NCBI GenBank assembly: GCA_950295325.1 | Contig: OX485803.1 | Span: 50,979,554-51,043,553 of the forward strand | Reading direction: 5' to 3' | Length of the DNA stretch: 64,000 nt | Origin: Polytrichum commune | Lineage: Eukaryota; Streptophyta; Polytrichopsida; Polytrichales; Polytrichaceae | Part shown: piece by piece, positions 1 to 12,160 of the stretch | Layout of the letters: each line of letters starts with the position of its first letter | Numbering within the stretch: position 1 is the stretch's first letter | The notes under the pieces: generated by a model | The model's input: the letters and a program-made list of their open reading frames with translations, nothing else | The model's database searches: none | Told to the model about the DNA's origin: nothing | Program-made: the position numbers and the translations under genes

Positions 1-28
1 CTCTCTATATATATATATAGAGAGAGAG
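1..28. repeat. CT/TA/GA palindromic microsatellite
   Basis: The window opens with a CT run, a TA run and a GA run that together form a self-complementary tract. This is simple sequence with no coding content. Confidence 0.8.
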
Positions 29-3000
29 GTTGATAAGTTAACTTTGTTTATGGTAGAGCAGATAGACCTATTTCCGATAACTTAAGCAATTTTGCAGAAG
101 TGTAGTCTAGGTGTAATATTGGGTGATTTTTTCACATGTTTGGAAATTGATACCACAACGTTCAACAAAAAGGTTACAATTTTTTTTGAATTTTTGAAAT
201 ACTTGTATATTTTCAAAGGCAAGATGCTCTCCCAAACCATGTTCACAGCATACGTTGACCTATTTTTGATAATTGGTAGACGGGAACTTCAGTATGATTA
301 GTGCCCTTTTCTAGGAACCCAAATCCGTGCTCTTTTAATTTTCCTTTTCCATCACGCCGAATGTGAAGGCTACATGTGTGATTTCTCATGACTTTAGAGG
401 ACTCTATTTGATAAGATGGGGAAGGGGGGGGGGGGTATATTGGAAATGGGTTTGTCTACTCTAGAGGTGACTAAACGAGTACACCAACATGCATGGAAAA
501 ATGCATGTGCAATCCACACAAACAATCTTAGAGATTATATGCACTGTTTGAAATCCACAACTGCATTTTTGGAAAATCACGTGTAAATGCATAAGCATTA
601 ATACATGATCCCAATTTAATCAACGCCTTTATTAAGAATTGCAAAGGCTTTTGTTTATTTTCCCCCCTCACTCTATGTTGGTGGTTGTCTTCTAGTGCGG
701 TCACAAAAGAAGGCTTTCACAATCTTCCAAAAAAATTGAGGTTGTGACCTTTTTTATTATAAAAAATGAATTGGTCACATGCTCTTGGTAGGTTCTTAGA
801 AATGATTACCAGTATGTGTTGTGGTATACACATGCGTAAAGAGGGTATTTATTTGGGGGGTATAAAGTGCATGATCTTGATTTGATTGCATCCAATTGTT
901 ATAAATAACATCATTTTTTAAACATTTTAGTCAATTCCATTGATCCTCTGATTACTTAGACGGTGGAAAATACATAAATGTTTAGCACATTGAAGTTGTT
1001 TCAAATTTTAGTTTTTGATTTATAAATTTTAGTTTTAAAATTCTGGAACATATGTGCTTGCATCCAACAAACCAACGTAAAATACACACAGTCCATACAT
1101 TACAAGTCTACAATCTAGTAGCTAAGGCTTCTATTGAAAATTTGGCTCACAAAGTATACACATGGGAGGGATATTGTTCCACCTAGTTCTATACAAATCA
1201 ATAGGGTGCTATGAATACATTTTTTCTGAAGAGGTAAGTACATTCTTTGAACACCACAAATAAAATAATATGAGTGTATAAATTATTATTTGAAGGCATT
1301 GATGTTTATAATACATGTAAGGGGGAGTTATTGTTTACTATAATTTGTTGTTGTCTACAAACAAAATGGCTATTGAGAATTTAAGAATGAGGATAAATGT
1401 ACAAATGACAATCCTAAAGTTTTTCAAAAAATTGATAATATTTGAGCTTACCTTATGACTTATACAATTATTTGTTGGTGAATCTAGATTCATCGTTTCC
1501 CTAAGCTTTAATGATGCATGTTGCATGGTCAAATTCTCATGAGCTGCATCATACGGATGTTTTTATTATTATTTTTAAATCTTTCTCTCAAGGAGGTGAC
1601 TATCAAAATTTTAGAAAACCGCGTGAGATAAAAAAATAGGGTCAATTTAATTTGGTAGGGTAAAATTATGAATTTTTTAAAAGTCTACTATAGCAATGGA
1701 AATATGTCCCCTCCATGATTATATGTAAAATAGGGCAGTGCATAATTCCTTCATTTTAGTAATTAGTAAAAAAAGAAATAGGGTCATAGACAAGGATCAC
1801 CCTAAAAGTGTGTAATAGAATCAATAGAATAATTATGGGTCTAGCTACTTGGATGATGAAATGTGTAGTTTTTGTCCAAATTTGAATCAAGCGTGTTAGT
1901 ATGGGGGGAAGTGTCATGGGATTTTTTTGGGGGAAGGAATGTGTTGGCACTCCTCAACGGTGCTGAACCTCGGGGGGTTCACTGGCGAAAATCGTAGAAC
2001 AACATGCGATAAAAAATAGGGTCCAATATATTCATTGTAGATAAATTTTGTAAAAAGTGTACATGTAAAATAGGGGATTTAAAAATAGTGAAACATGTTC
2101 ACATGTAAAATACCATCACATATAATATTTTCAGGCTTTTTACATGTAAAATACCATCACCTTATAATCTTTTCTGCAGGGTAAATAACCCCCCCAATAA
2201 ATAGGTCCCGAACGCACGTGTATGCAAAATATAAGAGGGAGTGAACCCCCCGAGTGCTGAACATGTGGGACCGTGCTAGATGCTTAGAACCTGACAACCT
2301 CCACCGTCACCCTCAACCACTTCATGCGATCAATTTTGGTTTTGTCATGACCTTAGTCCTTGATCGTCAAACTCATGTTTTCTTTGAGCATTTTCTAGGG
2401 TTTCTTTCATGCAAATCGATGGTGCATAGTGGCCACTTCCTTTGCAACATTTTCCACATGTATTTGGTTTACGGTTTATATATAAAAAAGTGCCAAAAAA
2501 TAGCCTCTATGAACAATTACAAATAAATATAAGGTGCTAAAAATACGTCAAAGTAGCTTTTATCTACAAATAGGGAGGGAAAATTTATTGAAAGGTGCAT
2601 AAATATCCCCCCATTAAATACCCCATTATTGCATGTGGTTACGAAACATAAGGGGGTGTGATCGCCCCGAGATCTTTCTCAAATTTGAAAGCGCAAGTGA
2701 ATTGGGGATGAGATATTTAATCTAGAAGATGTTGGTTTCTAACTCCAAAAAATTGGCACAAATCCAAATGCGCATGCTGCAAATATAGGAACAAATGGGA
2801 GAATATAACACTTACACCGTCTATTGAGGTGGGGAAGAAATGCCAAAAGGTTATATTACAAACACAGGTGTATCATGTATTCATTTATCTATATGTAAGA
2901 TTGATTACACGATGGCGAACACCTTCATGTATGCAATTGTACCTTTGAACTATCACAAGGTCATGCGCATCATACCGAATCATATAAGATTGCAACTATT

Positions 3001-3711
3001 ATCGAACACTAACAATCAATAGGTGGGACCTCTTTTCGTGCATTAGTGGGGGGGGGGAGGGGGTTTGTTGGTTGGTTTTTTTTGGGGTGGGGAAGTGTCC
3101 TTGTGCCAAGTGGTGTGTGAAGGTATGGTGGCAGTTGATTTGGGCTTGCATTTCCCATATTTAGAAGGTGGCAAGGTTAACCATTATCTCAATTGCCTCT
3201 TACTCCCGTTGCTTTAAAGCATTGAGATTGTTGTGGGCACATTGGAATATGTCCAAGGAATTGTGAGAGAGAGGAATCATGAGAGAGAGAGAGAGAGCCA
3301 ATGATTTACCCTCACAACTCCTTGGTGTGAGCAAATTTATATTTAATGATTAAAAAATAATCTAATGAGAAGGACAAGTAGTTGTTGATAAACCAAAATT
3401 GTGAGCGCCAATGATCGCCACAATCTTCACATAGTTTTTACTCCCATCCTCAAACTTCGTGTTGAATTGTGGTACATTCTTTAAAGTGTGTGTAAGGAGT
3501 AGGTCACAAAGAGAGATTGAGAGAGAGCTCTTCAGTGTGAGAGAATTTAGATAAAGCAATTGATGAAAGAGTATGATGAGAGGGAGGAGTGTTGATAAAA
3601 TAAAATTGTGAGCACCCATGATTGCCACAACCTTCACATATGTTTACTCCCATTGTCAAAATTCTTGTTGAATTGTGGCACAATCTTTATTGTTTGTTTG
3701 TGTGTGTGTGT
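29..3711. other. Intergenic, no gene recognised
   Basis: Only short, low-complexity reading frames are present and none resembles a known protein. Simple tracts include a G run near 426-434, a G-rich run near 3048-3062 and a GA tract near 3281-3298. The right edge is a GT microsatellite that borders the TIR element at 3712. Confidence 0.5.
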
Positions 3712-4328
3712 CCTGGGGGTGGACTCTTCATTGGAAACCTAAACGACATGTGTTGTCACTATGAAATCAAACCCCCTATATACAAAATTTTATAAAGAAA
3801 AAACAAATGTATATGTACTAATTGATCCTAGAAAAGGATTCATGTATTTAGACTAAGTTTTTTTTTTTTTTAAATAAAAATAAAAATTCAATGTGATAAA
3901 TGCCTCATCCACATCATGAACTCAACCATTGCATCAAAGAAACAAAGACCAATGCACACTAAGTTAGCCACGATATGGAGAGAAAAACTCAAGGGAGGCC
4001 ATGAGCATTCCAAGAGCCTCCAGTTTGTTAACACTTAGAACCCAAAATGAAAACTCTAACAAGAATGGACATGGTAGTCATATGAGTTGTGGATGAAAAT
4101 GTGAATTGTATGAAACTATAACATTTATTATCAAGTTTTTCTCTAAACCTTAGGGCCCCATTTTGTACATCTACCTTTACTTTAAATTTCTAAATAGCCT
4201 TCTTGGATGTACACATTAGAGGAAAATAATACCTCTCCCTTATGAATACTATGCACCTAATGCCTCAAATAATACCCCTTCTTACATTCACATTAGTTCG
4301 TACGTGGTATGAAGAGTCCACCCCCTGG
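3712..4328 (-). mobile_element. Non-autonomous TIR DNA transposon, copy 1
   Basis: The segment begins with CCTGGGGGTGGACTCTTCAT and ends with the near-perfect inverse ATGAAGAGTCCACCCCCTGG, so the two ends are about 20-bp terminal inverted repeats. It lies inside a GT microsatellite: GT repeats abut both ends, so the target duplication is hidden in the repeat. The interior (for example the blocks around 4140-4200 and 4210-4310) matches the interior of the element at 21291-22047 in the opposite orientation. No transposase frame is visible, so it would depend on an enzyme supplied elsewhere. Confidence 0.72.
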
Positions 4329-5366
4329 TGTGTGTGTGTGCGCGCATGCGTGCTAAAAATGTGAAAGTACATAGGATTTTTGTTGAGATTGAATGTTTGC
4401 TAGTTCACTTGGATTGTTTTCACTCCTCACTTGTATCCCTTGAATTAAAAGTTCAAGAAGTTGCTAGTAGGTTGAATAAAGGTAATATTTTATAAAGTTT
4501 GTCATCATTGAGGCAAAGGTACGAGGAAATTTATTGATGTCCATTGAAGGTTATGCAATCACCATTGCTTCACGAATTCTATTTGGAATCTCTTTTTTCA
4601 AACCCTAAGCTAACTTCAAATGACGTGCGCTTCTTGATAACATTTTATGTGGATCGTGGTAATAGAAGTAGTAGTGTCCCTTACTTTCAAGAAATTCAAA
4701 GTTGTTTGTTGAGGAGTTGGGAGTTTCTAGCTAAAAAATGTGAACCGTAATTCAACACGTTGCAAGTTTTGTTGGATTGAATTGAATTGAATTGAGCCAC
4801 AAACCTAAAGAAATTATATGCATTGTGAAAGAGGAAGTACTTCATAAAGTACTTCTAGATTTCTATCACAATAATTGAGATAGAAATCTAGAAGCTTCAC
4901 TAACAATTGAAGGTTACTTGATTGCTTAGTTGCATCATGAATTTTGTTCGAACTCACGATATTCTTAACGTGCTCGATTGTCATTGTACATTATTATATG
5001 ATGTAGTAGCAATCCAATCTAAGGAAAATCTAATTACAAGCAACACATAAGTAATGTGTTGAGCCATGTTGTTGGTGATGATGACTTTGCCTTACTTGTT
5101 ACTCGAAGCTTTTTGTGACAAAGTACTTGGTTGTGGTAACGTGTCTATCACTGAGTTTTCTTTCCTAAAATATTCACCGAGGGGGTGTGTTGGTGACTTG
5201 TCTGTCTATGGATTTTTCTTTCCTTAAATATTTACCAAGGGGTATGTGTTATTAAAGAAACGTCCATCAAGTTATGTGTTATATATTTAATAATATACAA
5301 TCAAGATTTGAATTTAATACATTGTTATTCTATCGATTTTATGACCTTTCAATATGTGTACATAAC

Positions 5367-5565
5367 CGGTCCGAGACGACCCTACCGGATGATGGTGGAG
5401 AGATACTCAAATCTTAAGAAAGAGGTTGGCGGTTTGATTCCCGGCTATGAAATCTCCTCTCTACTTGACGGAAAACTTGCTAGCTAGGTGGTCAACTGCC
5501 TCTTGTGCTTTGGCGTTGGCATGTCGGCATTCTGTCTCATAATTATATATATATATAGGAATTGT
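5367..5565 (+). repeat. Possible tRNA-derived SINE
   Basis: An A-box-like stretch (GATGATGGTGGAGAGA, near 5389) is followed about 35 bp later by GGTTTGATTCCCGG, one mismatch from the pol III B-box consensus GGTTCGANTCC. The sequence then continues without tRNA-like stems and ends in a TA-rich tail near 5545-5560. This is the layout of a plant tRNA-derived SINE. A degenerate tRNA pseudogene is the alternative. No second copy was found in the window. Confidence 0.35.
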
Positions 5566-7195
5566 AGTTATTTTCGAGTTCCATTCACTGACATTTAAAC
5601 TAGAATAATAAATTAAGGCTTATTTCTAGATCTACAATTACCAAGTTGATTATATGATAATAGACTTATTGACAAGATGTAGAGCAAGAATTCCACGGTG
5701 AGAGGGTTCATTTGTGAACTGTCAAATGTCCCCTTGCATTTCATTTAAAACTAACTATTCAAATTATATGGAATATTCTAAAAATGAGAACTCATATCTC
5801 ATGTCATTGCTCGCCGCTCATAATTTACTGCTCACCACTCACATGCTAGCTTCCCTCGAGGGAGTGAAAATGCAATCATATGTAACAAGGGTGATAAAAT
5901 ACATATGATATATAATCCAATTCAACTTGCTTACATGAGCCTAAATCTTCTTTCAAAATTTCATTCTACAAACACATGCTTGAATTGGAAGCATGTAATT
6001 AATAAACGAGTTATTTTTAGGTGGGGCCACCTTCGATGCTGTTGGCTAACTATAACAACAAGTAACCTCAAAACCTTTGTAGGACATCTTGAGGCCATTA
6101 ACACTTAAAAAAGGTACATGGGATTAACATATGGCCATGCACACATTTTATACGAGCCTCACCAAGTTCAAAATTTAAGGTATAGAAATTTATGGGTTGA
6201 AAACGTCATTTTATATTTTGTCTTATGTCAACAAACAAGTAAAAATAAACTCTTACTTAATATTGATGATAAAAATACAACATATGTATTAACACCCAAG
6301 GGCATCTATGTTGCATATTTGAATTATAATCTTCAAGAACATCAAGGTATTCAACCGATTTAGAAAGAATGTGGAAAATATCCAAGAGTATTATGTGGAA
6401 TATTGTCAGTCCCACATAACACTGTTATGGATATATATATATATATATATATAATGTTATGTTCTTGACTAAACACATAATTTGTATATCATGGGTCAAA
6501 GGCCTTTAAGCCCTAGTGTAAAGTGGCCTTAGGTAATAGTCCACAACAAATCCTTCAACTGACTTTCAGGTTGCAACTACTTCACACTCTTTGCAAGTCT
6601 CAATTGATGGCATTAAAAACATAATAAGAAAAAGAATTGCTTGACTAGGAAAAATATATCTCATATATTTAAAGGTGGGTGACCCATAACTAACAATGAC
6701 CTATTGACGTTTTCTAGTATATTAGTACACATACAAGTCTAGAGAACCATTTAAGCAAATATTTGAGTAACACTTCAAGAATCCAAAAAGATTTTGAATA
6801 GCTACATAACAAACAATCATGCTTTCAATATACTAAAACTATATTGTTGATTCATAAATACTAGTTGCATATCCGTTTTAATGTAATTTGTTGCTTGAAA
6901 ATGAGTTATTAAAGGCGCAAGATGCCATTTTGGACCTTAAGGTGTCATACACATGTGTTTAAGGTTATTCATTGTTATCTTTAGTGGGAAATAATGAAAG
7001 TGATGCAATCAAATGCATCCTCTCCATTAGATGTGCATTTATGTCTATGGAAATAATAAGGAAATATGAACCCCTATAAATGAACTCATTCTAAAGTACC
7101 CTTGGTAATCCCCTTAAGAACTAGTGTACATAATTTGTGCTTCTAATGTAGTGTCACATGGCAACCAAAAACAATACAGTGGTTCACAAGGGATT
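5566..7195. other. Intergenic, no gene recognised
   Basis: AT-rich sequence with short unsupported reading frames. A TA microsatellite lies near 6430-6453. I see no splice-compatible exon or RNA gene. Confidence 0.45.
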
Positions 7196-7530
7196 TGAAC
7201 CTAGTTTTCAATCTAAGGTAGATGTGCCAAATTTGGTCACTTATCTTCATCGGAGACCTGTATTTGAGTGGTGTGTGGTTAGGTGTGGCTCCAAAAATGG
7301 ATAACCAAAATGACACGTGTCTAAAGTGATTGCAACATTGTCATCAAAATATGATAGCCATTATAGGCTCAATAATCAACATAATTGGGAGGGGGAAGGG
7401 GGACAATGTGTATAACCACTTAGTACGCATGAAAATCTTCACTTTGACAATGAGTAGGACATTCATAAAAACCCTTAAAATCATGGACAAAGTGGCTACA
7501 ACCTCGATTTGGCTTTGCTACCCATCTTTT
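7196..7530 (+). repeat. Dispersed repeat family A, copy 1
   Basis: The block contains a phrase like CCTGTATTTGAGTGGTGTG followed by a CAACATTGTCATCA/AATAATCAACATAAT core and a TTCATAAAAACCC tail. It is recognisable, diverged, at 14122-14380 and 16780-17050, and more weakly at 44160-44552 and 63425-63785. It is not a recognised gene family and is probably an old mobile-element remnant. Confidence 0.5.
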
Positions 7531-9160
7531 ATTGATTGCGTGGCTAACACACTCTGACCTCCCTAATATCATGCATGTAACAACCAAAGTGCACGTGATA
7601 TTAAGGAGATACATAGTGTTAACATGGATGCATGATAATAGGGAATCAATGTAGCATGTGACATTATGGAATAACACAAAGTCAACATTGCAATAACGAC
7701 TATATGGCAACGTGATGCATGCAAGCGTTGTCGTGATGTAAATACGTACACTATATAGATGTGTACGTATTTAATATTGCATTGTGATTCTTGGTCTTGG
7801 AGAAAAATAATAAAGAATAGAAGTAGATTACTTTTTTTATTTACTCATAGTTTATTTTAGTTATCATTCTCTAAGGATAGAAGTGGATAGAAGTTGCTTA
7901 CCTTTATGTTTACTCATAGTTACTCTTAGTTACCTTTACCAAATGATAGAAATAGATTACCTTTTTATTTACTCATAGTTTATTTTTGTCTTTTAGTTAT
8001 CTTGAGTTACTTTGGACCAATGGGTGATTAGAAGCCATGTGATGAGGATAAGAGAGAACTTTGTCTCTCGCATGGATAGGGAGAGGTGGTGAAGGAAAGA
8101 TGTTATGTGATTATTGTGGGAGAGAAGTGGTTGAGAGAGAGAAGTGGATTCGAAGCTCACGGTGTGAGTTGTTTTTTAGAAGAATATGAAATAAAATACG
8201 AGGGATTTGTGATTCATGAAAGATCTCACTTGTTGTTTTGGAAGTTAGCAATCAAGATTTGTGCTTGTTTGAGTGGAGGGAAGTCTGTTGGTTCTTAAAA
8301 GAAGAGCTGAGACTTCGACCGACCATAGAAGACGGACAGATTGAAGAATTGAAGGCTTCAAGACTCGAATGTGTGGTTGCTTGTGGCACGTTGTCTTTTT
8401 CTTGTGTGTGTGATTCCAAGCCGGTTTTGGAGGCTAGTTGCATTTCATTTCTGCATCGTACTTTGTTTCATGTGTGACAACGAAGTGGGATTAATGACCC
8501 ACAAGGTTGTTTGTGACAACGAAGTGGGATTGATCACCCACAAGGTTGTTTTATGTCGTTCCCACTGGTGAGGCGCGATTGCTGGTCACCGTGGGTTTGA
8601 AAGTTTAGGAGCCAATCTTTCGGACGTCAGCTCGTGTTCTGACGTCCCGTTTTACCCGTCCGAAGCCCGTGGTTTCTTATCACACTACCCTTACCCTTTA
8701 CCCATATAGAGCCGCAACAGGATAGGTCGACGGGAAAGAGGTTGAAGATTAGAAGAAATTGAAGAAATTGAAGACTAGAAGACCAGAAGACTCGATTGAA
8801 GACAAGAAGATTCGACGGGTCCGATAAAATCTAGTTGCAGCCAGAAGCCCAGTGCTTTCCCAAGGCGGAACCCTCTCTACCCGACAGCGTGTGGTTTGAA
8901 TGCTTTGGTGGTTTATTTTAATGTCAAAACCCATGACATACGACAAGCAAATGTGGCAAGGAGGGGAGATTTAAATTGAGCACATCCATCCGCTAGGTGT
9001 TGGGGATATAAGAAAGCGAGTGACATTAACATTAAGGAGGGTGACATTATAGAGGTTAGGATGTATCCTCGTAGGAGAAGTGGGCTGCTCGGGAAATGAA
9101 ATCATATCAGACCCATCCACCTCACACCCAATAAGCATAAATCATAGTAGCCGTGAGTTT
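7531..9160. other. Intergenic with a 38-bp tandem duplication
   Basis: No gene is recognised. At about 8472-8547 a 38-bp unit beginning TGTGACAACGAAGTGGGATT occurs twice in tandem with two or three differences. Around 7800-8000 there are three loose repeats of a tract containing GATAGAAGTAGATTAC and TTTACTCATAGTT. Confidence 0.45.
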
Positions 9161-9362
9161 CCGGAGAGATTTTTGGACACGGACAGTCAAAATCCTCGTG
9201 TTTCCAAGTCCAACTGGTCACATGTTGCGATCTTTCGGTTTTCTTTATGAATTTGAGGTATATTCCATAGATTCTCCCAAAACGATGGGTAAATTTGAAC
9301 TTCGACCGGTTAATTCTCAAACTCAACCGGTGCCTATGCAACTAGCGGTCCGTTTCTCCCCG
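9161..9362 (-). repeat. CCGGTT family element (family B), copy
   Basis: A unit of about 200 bp bounded by CGGAGAGAT... and ...TCTCCCCG. It shares ordered blocks with the copies at 9870, 18742, 42073, 54594 and 60785: CTTTCGGTTTTCTTTAT, GAGGTATATTCCATAGATTC and CTCAAACTCAACCGGT. The ends are short inverted repeats (GGGGAGA/TCTCCCC), which suggests a small non-autonomous DNA element. Confidence 0.65.
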
Positions 9363-9869
9363 TTCATTGGTAGCCTCGGCATATAGGCTTTTTCCCTTCT
9401 CCTCATGGGAACATTCCAAATGGTTACGAGGTCAAGAGAGCCCCACTCGGATGCGTACGAGAAAGGAAGGCTTTTGAAAACCTTAAAAAGGTCTGACAAA
9501 ACGGTTGATGTTTGCAGGACGAAACGGACTCCTCTGACATAGAGAATATTTTCAAAAACCTCTGAGTGCCAACAACATGAACGAACCCAAACATGACTGA
9601 CTGATAGCAAAAGAAAGAGACGGGAGATTGGCATTTAAGTTCACTTATGCAATGAATCTATCGACTTCATCGGAGCTTAACATGTTTACTGGGTCAGTTG
9701 CATATGCAATTCAAATATCTTCGAACTAGGGGTTCGAGACGGTTGATCAAGCATGCAGGATTTTTGATCTCAAGCTGAATGAGATTAGGATCACTTGGCT
9801 TTTTGATACGTTAAGGCTATGTGGGCCTTATGTGGTCACTCTTCTTAATTGGACACATGTATCAATGTT

Positions 9870-10050
9870 CGGGGAGATTTTTGGGCATAATCGGTCAAGA
9901 TCTTAGTCTTCCCAAGTCTGTGCGGGTACATGTTGACATCTTTCGGTTTTTCTTTATAAATGTGAACTGTACTCTATAGATTCCTCTAAATGATCGGTAA
10001 TATTCTTGAAGTCTTGAATTTCAACTGGTTCTTTGTCAAACTCAACTACA
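9870..10050 (-). repeat. CCGGTT family element (family B), copy
   Basis: It starts with CGGGGAGATTTTTGGGCATAA and continues with the same block order as the 9161 copy, including ACATGTTGACATCTTTCGG. The far end is degraded. It has the same orientation as the copy 500 bp to its left. Confidence 0.6.
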
Positions 10051-11876
10051 TCATTTAAGGTATTTAGTGTCACTTACTATTTGAGGTTCTACAATGCTAT
10101 ATTTCTTTATTAAGAGTGTATTATTTTACCAAGGAAAGTCATTTATGTTCTACAATGTTCCAAACAACCTATTCAACTTTCGTTAGTAAAAGTTGAATTG
10201 ATGAGTAAGAAGTAATTGCATCATGTAACTCCAAATAAAAAGTGACAGTGAATACCATAATCGGTGTAGTTCATGTGTAACTACATTGCTTTATCTAATT
10301 TGTGTGAATTATTCTTCGTGCAATGATGTGTTAGTATAATTTTTTTAACTGAGAGTATCATGTTTTAACCCAAATAACATAAGTAGGTAGTATGCACACC
10401 AAAGAATATGGTACAACTTAGTTAGTAAAAAATAAGAATGCCTGTAAAAAGTTATAGCAACGCGTAACTCCTAATGGCAACCCACACTAATTAGACAAAA
10501 CAATGCATTGGTTGGTTGTCCCCGTCCATTGACCTATATTTGAGTGCTACATGGTAAGGGTTGTATACCTTTCATATTTGTTATGGAGACTTACTACAAT
10601 TTGGACATACTACAATGGGTATGGTACATGTAATTTTTTTGAGTCATGCCTTCTTTTAGCCCACACTATTATATGGTAAAAGATTAGGAATATGGAATCA
10701 ATGTTTTATTCAAGAAACATGAAATACTATGGGTTACAAATATAGTATAAATATTTCAATACTTTTCTACCATTTTATCATTTTGAATGCTAGTATTTTA
10801 TTATATTTTAACTCATCTTAATTTTCAACCCACACATGAAATATATTGGGTCATCTTATAATCTACCCATGCTAACTTGCAACCCACAATAATAGGTGTG
10901 AAAGGTGTAGTTATGAGCAAAGACCATAAAGATGTTTGTTACAATGGTGTTGGACTATGTGCTTGGATTATAAACACCATTCTTGATTTGAATGTTTATT
11001 ACAATTTTTATTACATAGTGATCACTTATTAAAGAAGAAAATAGTCTTCGCTTTTGCAATTCACCTTCAATTATACAAAATTGAGACAAAAATATTTGTA
11101 AATTACATTTTCTTACCATATGAGACAATTTCCAAACATACCTATAAATCAAATTGAAAATGGAGTTGGAAGTGACCACAATAGGGCCACATACTTTAGG
11201 TGGTGCCTTTACGAATCTCGTGTGTGTCATATACTATGACGAACTTTTGATAGTACTTGACAAACTCAATCGAAATCATGAGATGGGAGCTTTTGTAGGG
11301 ATGTTTAAGATTTTAAACTCTAGTTGTGGCCCCATACAAATGGGATTTCAAGCATTCCTTGGCTTGTCATAAATTTCTTCCTTGCGCCCCCCTTTGATAT
11401 CTCACTTTGAGCATTGCCACTCTACGAAGCGAGAAGTATAACAACTTGAGCCAAGTAGTAAGTAAGAAAGAAAATTTTGTGTTGTGAACAAAGCACAAAC
11501 CAACCAACTACAAAACCAATATGTGTTGAGGTCCTTATAACAAATGAAGCTTGCACATTAACAACAATATCCTAAATATAGGGTTCCACACCAATCCATA
11601 ACTGTCTCCTATATGAGTACAAAATTTTGAACTCTTAGAGTATATTGTTTCATATATATATATATATATGTATGAAAGAATTAGGCATCCTTTGTACATA
11701 TGCTTATAAATCACTTTTTTTAAATTGACAAAGTCATTGAAGAATGACACTATAACGTGTATCTTTTTATTGGTTACCTTTGCTATCTCTAATTCCAACT
11801 AGACTTTATTATTTGTAAGACTAGAGGACTCCACCCTGGGAGATCTAATAGTTCTAAAAGGTAAAAGGGAGGTACC
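10051..11876. other. Intergenic, no gene recognised
   Basis: AT-rich, with no convincing exon. Part of 10320-10510 resembles 63060-63230 (shared blocks GAGAGTATCAT, TTATAGCAA and AACCCACACTAATTA), so a further low-copy repeat lies here. A TA microsatellite occurs near 11655-11670. Confidence 0.45.
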
Positions 11877-12160
11877 CACTACACAAAATATGATATTTAG
11901 TGTTTGATTAGATTTAGTGTTTTACCACCCTACTCTGCTCAACACTAATTTTCAATTCTTTGATAATTAGTGTTAGACATAAATGCGCCGCCACCGCCTT
12001 CCTTGTTGCCACCTCTTTCCTACTAAACACTAAATTCGTGCATGTAACTTTCACATATTACCATAGATGATATTTAGTGTTTGAGTTTACATTTAATGTT
12101 ACTTACTTTCATAGGGTTAGTGATATTTAGTGTAGTGTTCGTATTTAGTGTAGTTGGGCC
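11877..12160. mobile_element. CACTA-type transposon terminal/subterminal region
   Basis: The segment starts with CACTACACAAAATATGATAT and then carries about eight copies of TTTAGTGTT or its complement in both orientations (for example near 11895, 11911, 11939, 11970, 12025, 12070 and 12125). A CACTA start followed by short, bidirectional subterminal repeats is the hallmark of En/Spm-type elements, in which the repeats bind the transposase. I did not find a matching terminus with a 3-bp target duplication, so this may be a solo or truncated end. Confidence 0.5.

Noticed and set aside
5380-5455. Complete tRNA gene
   Set aside because: The B-box is present but acceptor, D and anticodon stems cannot be formed. 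A SINE or tRNA relic fits better.
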